A stretch of DNA of 64,000 nucleotides, taken from positions 1 to 64,000 of the forward strand of contig JARLHX010000277.1 in NCBI GenBank assembly GCA_031292035.1, given 5' to 3'. Shown here in pieces: positions 53,550-61,927 of the stretch. Numbering within the stretch: the first letter of the stretch is position 1; each line of letters opens with the position of its first letter. The position numbers and the translations under genes were made by a program. This DNA is from Negativicutes bacterium (lineage in GTDB: Bacteria > Bacillota_C > Negativicutes > Sporomusales_B > JARLHX01). Under the pieces are notes generated by a model. The model saw only the letters and a program-made list of their open reading frames with translations. It made no database searches and was not told the origin of the DNA.

Positions 53550-54290
53550 TCACACCCCGCTTATTGCCATATCCGATTTTTGCACCCTACGGACCCAGTA
53601 ATCCCAAGTCCGACTGACGGTCAGCTCGTTGGTCACCTTGCGAAAGGCTTCATACCCTTCTTCATACGATATATATTTCGGCTCACCCAGCATCATGGTC
53701 TGGTACTGCACCTTGGCATTGTCGCGCAAGAAAATGGAGCCGTTGACCATCAGGGGCACATTTTCGCCAACCACGACCAGACCGTGATCACGCATGATCA
53801 GCCCGCGCTTGTCGCCTAGCACCCGGGCCAGCCGGGCACCCTCCTCCCGAGAAGTGATCAGCATGCCGCAGCTTACGTCATAAGCGTCATAGAGAGGTAC
53901 CCCGTCAAAAAACATGCTGCCTGGGTAGATGACCGGTTTGATTGCAATATTAGTGCTGGAAAAAGGAATGACCTCAAAGGGATGCCCGTGGTAAATAGCG
54001 TTGATTTCGGGACGGGCTTTAAGGATGGCCGAATGAATGACCCGCTCGCCATAGGGCTTTTTGTCGGTCTTGGTGACAACATTGCCGTCCAGATCGAGCT
54101 CGAAAATGTCGGCGTGGGTCACGAATTCCGGCGACACCGAGCAAGACTGGAAAAAGGTTGCCGGGTTTTCGGGGTTTCGCACACTGACATGACCGAATGC
54201 GTCGAATAGTCCCTCCTTTGCCAATATACGATTGGCGAACACACATAGATCGATGGCTTCTTTCGCGTCTTGGGGATTGATGGCTGACAT
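53550..54290 (-). CDS. Class II aldolase/adducin family protein
   Basis: 246 aa zinc-dependent aldolase or decarboxylase. Metal ligands appear as INAIYHGHPFEV (two His) and IMRDHGLVVVGENV (His). DAFGHVSVRNPEN is the usual N-terminal motif. Relatives include fuculose-phosphate aldolase and decarboxylases of hydroxy-aromatic acids; the substrate cannot be decided. Stop overlaps the start region of the DASS gene. AAGGAGAGGGTG precedes the ATG. Confidence 0.88.
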   Translation of the reverse strand: MSAINPQDAKEAIDLCVFANRILAKEGLFDAFGHVSVRNPENPATFFQSCSVSPEFVTHADIFELDLDGNVVTKTDKKPYGERVIHSAILKARPEINAIYHGHPFEVIPFSSTNIAIKPVIYPGSMFFDGVPLYDAYDVSCGMLITSREEGARLARVLGDKRGLIMRDHGLVVVGENVPLMVNGSIFLRDNAKVQYQTMMLGEPKYISYEEGYEAFRKVTNELTVSRTWDYWVRRVQKSDMAISGV

Positions 54291-54327
54291 AAAACAACAC
54301 CCTCTCCTTTTAGTGGCCTTTTCACCC

Positions 54328-56598
54328 TCAGTTTTGAGACAACCCTGGTTTTATCTTCTTCAATCCATTGAACACCCGCTCCGGCGTCAGCGGCAGCTCG
54401 GCAAATCGCACCCCGGTGGCCATATATACCGCCGAGGCGGTGGCTGCAGCTGCCGAGTTCAGAACCGGCTCGCCGAGCCCTTTGGCTCCGAAAGGCCCTT
54501 CGGGATGGGGCACCTCGATCAATAGCGCGGTGACTGATGGCGCATCCAAGGCAGTAGGCATCTGGTAGTCGTGGAACGTCGGGTTCAGCACCCGCCCCTC
54601 CTTGAACTTGACCTCCTCCAGCAAGGCGTTGCCCAGCGCCTGCACCATCCCGCCCTCCATCTGCTGACAGCAGGTGACCGGATTGATGGCGGTGCCGACG
54701 TCATGGGCTGAAACTGCATTTACCACATTGATTTTTCCTGTTTCCGGATCGACCTCGACTTCCACGGCATTGACGCCGTACATTCGAAAAACGCTGGGCG
54801 CCGGCCACTTCCCGGCGGCCGTATAATAAAATCCCCGGCCCAAAATCGTCCCGCCGGCGCCATACCCTTTACTGACCACTTCGGCATACGTCAGACTTGA
54901 ACCGTCAGCCCGGCTAACCCTCCCCGCCGCTGCCGTCAGTTCGCTTTCACCGCAGCCAAGCAGTTTCGCTGCAAGCGTCACCAGCTGTTTCTTGATATCC
55001 TCCGCCGCCAGGATGATGGCGTTACCATTGTGGAAGGTGGCCCGGCTGGAGGTGGTGGAAGAGTCGTAAGGCGTCGTGTCGGTATCAGGCTCGGCAACAG
55101 TAATGCGCTCCAGCGGAATATCCATAGCTTCTGCCGCCATTTGGGCAAAGACCGTCTGCGCCCCCTGGCCGACTTCGACCCCGCTGCAGAGGACATTCAG
55201 CGACCCGTCGCCGTTCAGGGTAAGGAAGACCGCCGACCCTGACGGCGTCTTGGTGAATTTCACCGTGCAGGCAATACCCATGCCCCGGTTAGGCCCCAGC
55301 GTTGCCCGTCGCTGCCAGCCGATTTCCCTGGCCGCCCGTTCCAGACATTCGGCCAATCCCATACTCATTGCCGGCCCACCGGTGGGCATCTCATCATTGT
55401 CCCGCAAGATATTCAGCAGGCGAATGTCCAGCGGGTCAAGACCCAGCCGCTCGGCGATCATGTCCATCTGCGATTCGAAAGCCCAAGTAGTTTGATTGGT
55501 GCCATAACCCCGGTAGGCTCCGGCCGGCACCTTATTGGTGTATACACAATAGCCTTTCAACCGCACATGGGGTATTTTGTAGGGCCCGGCCGCCGCCGCT
55601 GTTCCTTGGTTGACTACAGTCGGCCCTTTTTCGGCGTAGGCCCCGGTATCCCAGACGCACTCCACCTCCCGGGCGACAAGCTTCCCATCCCTGTTTACTC
55701 CGGTCTTTATCGTGATAACCGCTGCGTGGCGGACCGCCGTGGCAGTAAAGGTTTCTTCCCGCGTCAGCGCCAGCTTGACTGGCCGATGCCGGGTTTTCAT
55801 GGCCAGGGCCACCGCTACCGGCTCGGCCTTGAGGCCGCCTTTACCGCCAAAATCACCGCCGACATAGGTACTGCGGATTCTTATTTTATTTAGCGGCATC
55901 TTCAGAGCGTCGGCGAGATCCTTGCGCAGCCGGTGCGGCCCGTCGTTGGGTCCCCACAAATTTAATTTTCCGGCCTGAGAATACTGGGCAATGGCGACAT
56001 GGGGTTCGATCTGGCCGTGTTGGACAATATGAGAACGAAAGGTATCGGTAAAAACATAGTCAGCTTCGGCAAACCCCTGTTCCGGATCGCCTTTTTTCAG
56101 TTCGGTCACGTTGCAGATATTGGTCCCGGCCACCGGTTTCACTGAGCCGATATGGCTATATTCCGCCATCTCCGCGTGTACCAACGGAGCCCCCTCAGCC
56201 ATCGCTGTCACCAGGGCGGTGGCAGCGGGAAGCTGTTCGTATTCCACCTGAATAAGCCGCAGGGCCGCCTCTGCGATTTCAAGGCTTTCAGCCGCCACCG
56301 CCGCTACCGGTTCGCCGGCGTAACGCACCTTTCCTATCGCCAGAAAAGGCATGTCTTTCAGAGCCTCGCCGCCGAGAATGCCGACGACATCGTCCCCGGA
56401 CACCACCGCCGCCACCCCTGGCAACGCCGCGGCAGCCGCAGTGTCGATACTCACAATCCGGGCGTGGGCGTAAGGGCTACGAAGAACGCGGGCCTGGAGC
56501 AGATTGGGCAGGAGAAGGTCGCCGCCGAAAACTGCCGCACCGGTGACCTTGTCAACCCCATCCACTCTAACTACCGGCTGGCCGACATAGTTACCCAT
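54328..56598 (-). CDS. Molybdenum hydroxylase, large (Mo cofactor) subunit
   Basis: 756 aa xanthine-dehydrogenase family. Features: VRVDGVDKVTGAAVFGGDLL, VGGDFGGKGG, GAYRGYGTNQTTWAFESQMD, GVEVGQGAQTVFAQMAAEA and GAKGLGEPVLNS with the catalytic Glu. Hydroxylates a C-H bond of an aromatic or heterocyclic substrate, with water as oxygen source. ATG at 56598 with AGAGGTGCCGGGACG; overlaps the FeS subunit gene by 8 nt. The Phe-Arg of the usual AFRG motif is Tyr-Arg here. Not clearly a purine enzyme. Confidence 0.9.
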   Translation of the reverse strand: MGNYVGQPVVRVDGVDKVTGAAVFGGDLLLPNLLQARVLRSPYAHARIVSIDTAAAAALPGVAAVVSGDDVVGILGGEALKDMPFLAIGKVRYAGEPVAAVAAESLEIAEAALRLIQVEYEQLPAATALVTAMAEGAPLVHAEMAEYSHIGSVKPVAGTNICNVTELKKGDPEQGFAEADYVFTDTFRSHIVQHGQIEPHVAIAQYSQAGKLNLWGPNDGPHRLRKDLADALKMPLNKIRIRSTYVGGDFGGKGGLKAEPVAVALAMKTRHRPVKLALTREETFTATAVRHAAVITIKTGVNRDGKLVAREVECVWDTGAYAEKGPTVVNQGTAAAAGPYKIPHVRLKGYCVYTNKVPAGAYRGYGTNQTTWAFESQMDMIAERLGLDPLDIRLLNILRDNDEMPTGGPAMSMGLAECLERAAREIGWQRRATLGPNRGMGIACTVKFTKTPSGSAVFLTLNGDGSLNVLCSGVEVGQGAQTVFAQMAAEAMDIPLERITVAEPDTDTTPYDSSTTSSRATFHNGNAIILAAEDIKKQLVTLAAKLLGCGESELTAAAGRVSRADGSSLTYAEVVSKGYGAGGTILGRGFYYTAAGKWPAPSVFRMYGVNAVEVEVDPETGKINVVNAVSAHDVGTAINPVTCCQQMEGGMVQALGNALLEEVKFKEGRVLNPTFHDYQMPTALDAPSVTALLIEVPHPEGPFGAKGLGEPVLNSAAAATASAVYMATGVRFAELPLTPERVFNGLKKIKPGLSQN

Positions 56599-57103
56599 CG
56601 TCCCGGCACCTCTTTTCCCTGCCGCTTCCTCCGCCGGCCGCCACCTTCTGAATGGCGGCGACAATCCGGCTGTAACCAGTGCACCGGCAAAGATTGCCGG
56701 CGATGGCCCGGCGGATTTCCTCCTCGGTCGGCTGCGGGTTTTCATCTAGTAGTCCTTTGGCAGTCATCAGCATTCCCGGTGAGCAAAAGCCACACTGCAC
56801 AGCCCCCTCGTCAAGAAAGGCCTGCTGCAAAGGATGCAGCCCCTCCTGGGGAGACAGCCCTTCAATAGTAAGCACCTCACGGCCATCGGCCTCCACCGCC
56901 AGCACCAGACAGGAATTCACCGGCTTGCCATCCATTAGGACGGTACAGGCGCCGCAATCACCCGATCCGCAGCCTTCCTTGGTGCCGGTCAGGCCGATAT
57001 CCTCCCGCAAAAAATCCAGCAGCGTCCGTTGTACCGCCACCCGCCGGACGCATTCCCGGCCGTTTATCTTCAGCCTGATCTCTTTTTCCGCTAACATTGT
57101 CAT
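56591..57103 (-). CDS. Molybdenum hydroxylase, [2Fe-2S] subunit
   Basis: 170 aa. Plant-type [2Fe-2S] site CGSGDCGACTV plus a later Cys in NSCLV, then the second cluster CGFCSPGML...CRCTGY. Passes electrons from Mo to FAD. GGGGGGTGAAAGA precedes the ATG. Middle gene of the hydroxylase trio. Confidence 0.94.
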   Translation of the reverse strand: MTMLAEKEIRLKINGRECVRRVAVQRTLLDFLREDIGLTGTKEGCGSGDCGACTVLMDGKPVNSCLVLAVEADGREVLTIEGLSPQEGLHPLQQAFLDEGAVQCGFCSPGMLMTAKGLLDENPQPTEEEIRRAIAGNLCRCTGYSRIVAAIQKVAAGGGSGREKRCRDDG

Positions 57104-57990
57104 TCTTTCACCCCCCGGTCTATCCGCGCCAGCGCCGCTGCGACGGCCCGCCGCGTCAGCACAACCACCATCTCGCGCCGGTACTCCGCCGAAGCGCGAA
57201 TGTCGCTGATCGGTCGGGCTTCTGCTCCGGCCATGTCGGCCGCGGCTGCAATGAGGGTCTCATCCAGCTGTTTGCCGATCAGCACTTGTTCGGCTTGTTT
57301 TGCCCGCAGCGGTGTCGGAGCGACCGCCCCCAGCACAATCCGGGCCTCTTGGCACATTCCCTGTGGGTTTAGGTCCAGACAAACCCCCACCCCGGCGACG
57401 GCAATATCCATCGCCCGCCGCGGCCCATGCTTGAGATAGGCCCCGGCGGCGCTTCCTGTTTGGGGCGGCAGCAGCAGGGCGGCCACCACCTCGCCAGACG
57501 CCAGAACCGTTCGGCCGGGAGCTGTAAAAAACTCCTCCAGAGCAATGCTGCGCTCTCCAGCCGGACCGACCATCCTCACCATCGCCTGATAGGCGATCAG
57601 CACCGGGGCCATATCGGCCGACGGTGCGGCATTGCATAGATTGCCGCCAATCGTCGCTCGGTTGCGCACCTGAAGCGAACCTATTCCGGTAGCAGCTTCC
57701 ACCACACCAGGGTATTTTTGCTGTAACCCGGGATGGGTCTCTATTGCATGCAAAGTGGTCAAGGCACCAATCTCCAGCCAACCATCGTCCCCACCGCGGA
57801 TCCCCGCCATTTCGGTTAATCCTTTGATATCGACAAGAGCCGAAGGATTTAGTCCTTTTTCCTTCATCGCCACCAAAAGATCGGTGCCTCCCGCCAAAAT
57901 ACAGGCCGTGTCGCCTTCCTTCCGCAAAATATCGAGCGTTTGTTGCAATGATTCCGGTCGGGAATATGTAAATTTCCCCAGACGCTGCAT
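57100..57990 (-). CDS. Molybdenum hydroxylase, FAD subunit
   Basis: 296 aa of the CoxM/XdhB type: ILAGGTDLLVAMKEKGLNPS and VRNRATIGGNLCNAAPSADM are the FAD contacts. First gene of the operon. ATG at 57990 with GGGGTGGTATCG. Its stop overlaps the next start by 4 nt. Confidence 0.93.
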   Translation of the reverse strand: MQRLGKFTYSRPESLQQTLDILRKEGDTACILAGGTDLLVAMKEKGLNPSALVDIKGLTEMAGIRGGDDGWLEIGALTTLHAIETHPGLQQKYPGVVEAATGIGSLQVRNRATIGGNLCNAAPSADMAPVLIAYQAMVRMVGPAGERSIALEEFFTAPGRTVLASGEVVAALLLPPQTGSAAGAYLKHGPRRAMDIAVAGVGVCLDLNPQGMCQEARIVLGAVAPTPLRAKQAEQVLIGKQLDETLIAAAADMAGAEARPISDIRASAEYRREMVVVLTRRAVAAALARIDRGVKE

Positions 57991-58235
57991 CGATACCACC
58001 CCTTATCATTTATGGGCAGAGCCGCTTTTCAACTTGCCGAATGTTCCGAAAATTTTTAGCAGGTGCCCCCGATTGGTTTTATGGCCATAAATAAATCCAT
58101 ACTTTGACACGATTGAACTCTCTTAGCCCCTATTTCTACGCTAACAGATATTTCCCTCCCCTGAAGAACGCCTAAATACCTAATGCATACCAGGTTTATC
58201 CGCCAATCGTACGACAGTTGCAAAACGGCAAAATG

Positions 58236-58257
58236 AAAAACCCCTGCGAAGCAGGAG
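58236..58257 (-). terminator. Terminator of the nif operon
   Basis: Minus-strand CTCCTGC-TTC-GCAGGGG followed by TTTTTC, 28 nt after the anfO-like stop. Confidence 0.75.
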
Positions 58258-58284
58258 TCTTAATTGACCATTCCACCTATATCC

Positions 58285-58914
58285 CTAGAGCTCTTTGGCC
58301 GCTTTGGTTACAACCACCTTGAACTTGTTGTTGCCGAGTTTTTCTTTGCTAAACCCAAGCCCCTTGCTCTGGATTTCGCCTTCCAGCCAAGGGGGAACAT
58401 GGTTGCAGATGATCTCGAGAATTGAATAATGGTCTTTACGCAGCAGCGGCAACAGCACCTCTTTTGACGTCACGCCGCACTCTGTTTCCTGTATCTCTTT
58501 GATCGAGATGGCCAGGTGGCCGGGCGCCACTTCGGTGGGTTGCGGCACTTTTATCGCAGGCTCAGCCGGTCTTTCCTCGCGGGCGGCGGCATCCTGCAGG
58601 GCAACTTCCGTCAGAAAGCTGCGAGGCGCCCCTGTCATTTCCCAGATAGAAAACCCGGCTTTTTCCAGCTCGTAGTAAGGAACTCCGGTTACCCCTTTGG
58701 CTACGAACACTTTGCATGTGCCGAAAAACAGGAAAATTTCCCCCATCTGGCGCCTTAGCTCCCTCAGGCCGCCGCGGCTGTCAAGGTGGAGCTCCTGTGT
58801 GCGAACCGTTTCCCATTTTCCCTGTTTGCGGCGAAAGACCGTGATGGTTCCCGGCTCACCCAGCGAGGCCGTCGTGCCGTCGCTGCCGCAAAATACTGCA
58901 ATTTCCCGGGTCAT
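58285..58914 (-). CDS. AnfO-family nitrogenase accessory protein
   Basis: 209 aa. TREIAVFCGSDGTTASLGEP, a middle FFGTCKVFVAKGVTGVPYYELEKAGFSIWEM segment and a basic C-terminal domain match AnfO, first seen with iron-only nitrogenase. Here it sits with nifE, nifN and nifB. Role unknown; an early step in cofactor supply or electron flow is possible. AAGGAGGTGGCGGT precedes the ATG; 30 nt after the ferredoxin gene. Confidence 0.85.
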   Translation of the reverse strand: MTREIAVFCGSDGTTASLGEPGTITVFRRKQGKWETVRTQELHLDSRGGLRELRRQMGEIFLFFGTCKVFVAKGVTGVPYYELEKAGFSIWEMTGAPRSFLTEVALQDAAAREERPAEPAIKVPQPTEVAPGHLAISIKEIQETECGVTSKEVLLPLLRKDHYSILEIICNHVPPWLEGEIQSKGLGFSKEKLGNNKFKVVVTKAAKEL

Positions 58915-58944
58915 ACCGCCACCTCCTTCTTCGCTTTGCCCTAA

Positions 58945-59253
58945 TTACAATTCCAGGCGCTTGACTACCGTTCCACCTTCGATATGCTGGTCCAATATCT
59001 CTTCCACATCTGCCAAAGTGACCGCGCCATACCAGACATTGTCAGGATAAACCACCACAATCGGGCCCTTTTCACAAATCCCGAAACAGCCGGTGTTGGT
59101 GACAAACACTTCGCCCGACAGGTCGCGTTCCTCGATTTCCTCCATGAACTTGGCCATAATGTCTATACTGCCTTTGCTGTGGCAGAATCCTTTTTGCTGT
59201 CCGCTGATCCGGGAGCTGGTGCAGACGAAAATATGGGTCTTAGGTTTTTGCAT
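58945..59253 (-). CDS. [2Fe-2S] ferredoxin, thioredoxin-like
   Basis: 102 aa. Four cysteines in the spacing of clostridial-type thioredoxin-like [2Fe-2S] ferredoxins: CTSSRISGQQKGFC and NTGCFGICEKGPIVVVYPD. Such ferredoxins occur in nif operons and can deliver electrons during nitrogen fixation or cofactor assembly. AGGAGAGAGCGAC precedes the ATG; 12 nt behind nifB. Confidence 0.9.
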   Translation of the reverse strand: MQKPKTHIFVCTSSRISGQQKGFCHSKGSIDIMAKFMEEIEERDLSGEVFVTNTGCFGICEKGPIVVVYPDNVWYGAVTLADVEEILDQHIEGGTVVKRLEL

Positions 59254-59265
59254 GTCGCTCTCTCC

Positions 59266-60519
59266 TTATGATGAAATATTGTCCTTGTGTAGTTCCTCCA
59301 CCGCCATTTTCAGGCCGTGTTCAATGGTATAACAGGATTCGATGGTTTTAACGCCGTGCCGGCGCAGCCTTTCGATAGCGTGATGCCCGATCCGCATGGT
59401 CAGAACGGCGTCGCAGTCGCTCAGCGCCTGGGCGATGGCCTCTTTACCGTCTTCACTTTCATCGCACCCTGCCGGCCCGTCGCAATATTTGGCCACCTGC
59501 CGCCGCTCCAGCAGCTCAAAGGCGTCGTCCGCCGCCTGATAAACCATAAAATCGGTAGTGTGACCGAAATGGAGATCAACCAGCTTGCCGTTTTTGGATG
59601 TCACGGCGATCTTATATGGTCTGGTTGCCGGTTCGACCTTCGCCGGTTCCTGCTCGCGACAGCCCATCCGGAACTCAGCCGACCGGTCCTCGCCCAGCAG
59701 GCCGACCGCGTCCGCCCGACACTGCCTGCAGTGCCGCATCTGGCGAATATCCAGCTGACAGAGATCCCGCATGGCGTTGACCTCCCGCATGCTGGTCTGG
59801 GGCAGCTGCTCAAAGGCGCTCCCCGGCGCAGGAATCATCGGCATGATATTGGTGACAAAGACGCCGAGGTCCTTGACTTTTTTCACCACCAACGGAATAT
59901 GTTGATCGTTGACACCAGGGACCATGACGATATTCACCTTGACCAACACCCCGGCCGCAACCAACAGGCTAATTCCCGCCAGTTGATTTTCCGAAAGCAG
60001 CTTTGCCGCCTCCACGCCATGATAGCTTTTTCCTTGATAGTTCACATGCCGGTAAAGTTTGGCCCCGATTTCGGGATCGACGCTGTTAACCGTCACCGTG
60101 ACATGGCCGATTCCCAGGGCAATAATTTCCGCCGCATATTCCGGCAGCATCAGCCCGTTGGTGGAAAGGCAGAAAATGACCTCCGGATCTTCCTGGCGAA
60201 TCAGTTCCAGGGAGCGCTTGGTGTTTTCCCAGTTGGCCAGGGCGTCGCCAGGTCCGGCAATCCCCACCACACTTAAATTGGGGACTTCACCCTTGACCCA
60301 GAGAAATTTATCCTTGGCGCTTTCCGGTGCGAGAACCTCGCTGGTCACTCCCGGGCGGCTCTCGTTGACACAGTCAAACTTGCGGTTGCAGTAGTTGCAG
60401 CTGATATTGCAGCTCGGCGCCACCGGCAGGTGCAGCCGGGCGAATTTATGCTGGGCATCGGCCGAGTAGCAGGGGTGCCGGTTGGCGTCAGACGTATTAT
60501 CACGACAGGCTGAGCCCAT
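59266..60519 (-). CDS. nifB: Nitrogenase cofactor biosynthesis protein NifB
   Basis: 417 aa radical SAM enzyme that makes NifB-co, the iron-sulfur-carbide core of FeMo-co. SAM cluster motif CNISCNYCNRKFDC, AGPGDALANWENT, and the later CRQCRADAVGLLGEDRS cysteines. The C-terminal ~110 residues are a NifX/NafY-like domain (KIAVTSKNGKLVDLHFGHTT). ATG at 60519 with GAGGTGAATAAAC; start overlaps nifN by 20 nt. Confidence 0.95.
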   Translation of the reverse strand: MGSACRDNTSDANRHPCYSADAQHKFARLHLPVAPSCNISCNYCNRKFDCVNESRPGVTSEVLAPESAKDKFLWVKGEVPNLSVVGIAGPGDALANWENTKRSLELIRQEDPEVIFCLSTNGLMLPEYAAEIIALGIGHVTVTVNSVDPEIGAKLYRHVNYQGKSYHGVEAAKLLSENQLAGISLLVAAGVLVKVNIVMVPGVNDQHIPLVVKKVKDLGVFVTNIMPMIPAPGSAFEQLPQTSMREVNAMRDLCQLDIRQMRHCRQCRADAVGLLGEDRSAEFRMGCREQEPAKVEPATRPYKIAVTSKNGKLVDLHFGHTTDFMVYQAADDAFELLERRQVAKYCDGPAGCDESEDGKEAIAQALSDCDAVLTMRIGHHAIERLRRHGVKTIESCYTIEHGLKMAVEELHKDNISS

Positions 60520-61927
60520 GTTTATTCACCTCATTTTCTGCGGCAACATCTTCATGTCGACTGCCTTTATAATATTTCTCGTACATCGTAGACCGATAGT
60601 CGCGGTATTTGTTCTCCAGCAAGGTGTTGGTCAGCCGGTCGAGAAGCATTCCCGTCCCGGTGTAGCCGGCCGACAGCAGCCGCTGCCCGCCTACCCGATC
60701 ATGGATGGGGAACCCCAGCCGCACCAGCGGAATGCCTTCCTTTTCGGTCAAAAACCGGCCGTCGGAGTGCCCGATGGCAATATTGGCGGCAGCCGCGACG
60801 CTTTTGGCGCGGATTTCGGCAAAATCGGTCTGCGGCAGCAGCAGGCTTTCTTCTTCACTGTCCTCCGCCGCCTTCCCGAGCAGTTCGACCATTTTCGTTC
60901 CGCCGCTGCCTGTAGCCACAACAACCGGATGAATTCCATTTTCGCGGCACATCCGGGTGACGGCAAAGACCAGTTCCGGTTCACCGAAAATGACGCTGCG
61001 GCCGGCGAAGTTATATTTATGGGAGTCGACCATGGCATCCAGCAGCCGCCCCCGTTCCTGCTCGATACTGTCCGGAATTTCTTTGCCGGTGATGGCTGTC
61101 AGGGCGGCGAAAAAGCAGTCACAGTTTTCCAGTCCAATCGGAATCGGCACCCTATACAGCGGTACCCCGAATTCGTCGGCCAAAAATTGGCCGGGAGAAT
61201 GGGCGGCGTCTACCGTCATGCCCATCTCGATAGTTGCCGCGGCGCCGGGCATAGCGCGAATATCGGCAATAGTGGTGCCGCCAGGGGCAGTTTTGTTATA
61301 TTCCGGCAGGTAGGGCCGGTCAAGGGTATCGGAAAAATCGGGACAAAGAGTATATTCGATGTCCATCAGGGCCAGCATCCGTTTAATTTCGCGGATATCC
61401 GCCGGGCTGATGTTGGGGATAATAATGTTAACTTTGCCGTGTTTGGCTGTCTTTTCCGCCAGCTTGGCGATGATTTGCCTTACTGTGAGAAAGTACCCTT
61501 CGGCCTGGCTACCGCCATAGCCCGGGGTCGACACTGTCACAATCGCAACATCATCGATCTGACGCTCACTCAAATAATCAAGGGCGATGCGGTCGATGTC
61601 CTCACCGATGGTCTCGGCCAGACAGGTGGTCAGCACCCCGATCAACTTGGGATGATAGACCTTACGGATATTATCCAGCGCCTGCTTGAGATTTTTTTCG
61701 CCGCCATATACTGTGCCCTTTTCGTTCAGAGCCGAAGACCCGACGTCGATCGGCTCGTTGAAATGTTCGGCGATAGTGCGGCGCATATAGGTGCTGCACC
61801 CCTGGGAACCGTGGATAATGACCATCCCGCCTTCGATCCCTTTAAGGGGCATAATTCCCCCAAGGGGCATGCACATATGACAGGGATTCTCGTTGACATC
61901 GCGGGCAACCGGTTTTTTATCAGCCAC
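60500..61927 (-). CDS. nifN: Nitrogenase FeMo-cofactor scaffold protein NifN
   Basis: 475 aa. N-terminal NENPCHMCMPLGGIMPLKGI and GSQGCSTYMRRTIAEHF are the usual NifN/NifK-type segments. It forms the NifEN scaffold with the overlapping upstream gene. GTG at 61927, behind GGGGAGGTGCCTGCA, is chosen because the longer frame runs through nifE. Overlaps the nifE stop by 8 nt. Confidence 0.92.
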   Translation of the reverse strand: MADKKPVARDVNENPCHMCMPLGGIMPLKGIEGGMVIIHGSQGCSTYMRRTIAEHFNEPIDVGSSALNEKGTVYGGEKNLKQALDNIRKVYHPKLIGVLTTCLAETIGEDIDRIALDYLSERQIDDVAIVTVSTPGYGGSQAEGYFLTVRQIIAKLAEKTAKHGKVNIIIPNISPADIREIKRMLALMDIEYTLCPDFSDTLDRPYLPEYNKTAPGGTTIADIRAMPGAAATIEMGMTVDAAHSPGQFLADEFGVPLYRVPIPIGLENCDCFFAALTAITGKEIPDSIEQERGRLLDAMVDSHKYNFAGRSVIFGEPELVFAVTRMCRENGIHPVVVATGSGGTKMVELLGKAAEDSEEESLLLPQTDFAEIRAKSVAAAANIAIGHSDGRFLTEKEGIPLVRLGFPIHDRVGGQRLLSAGYTGTGMLLDRLTNTLLENKYRDYRSTMYEKYYKGSRHEDVAAENEVNKHGLSLS

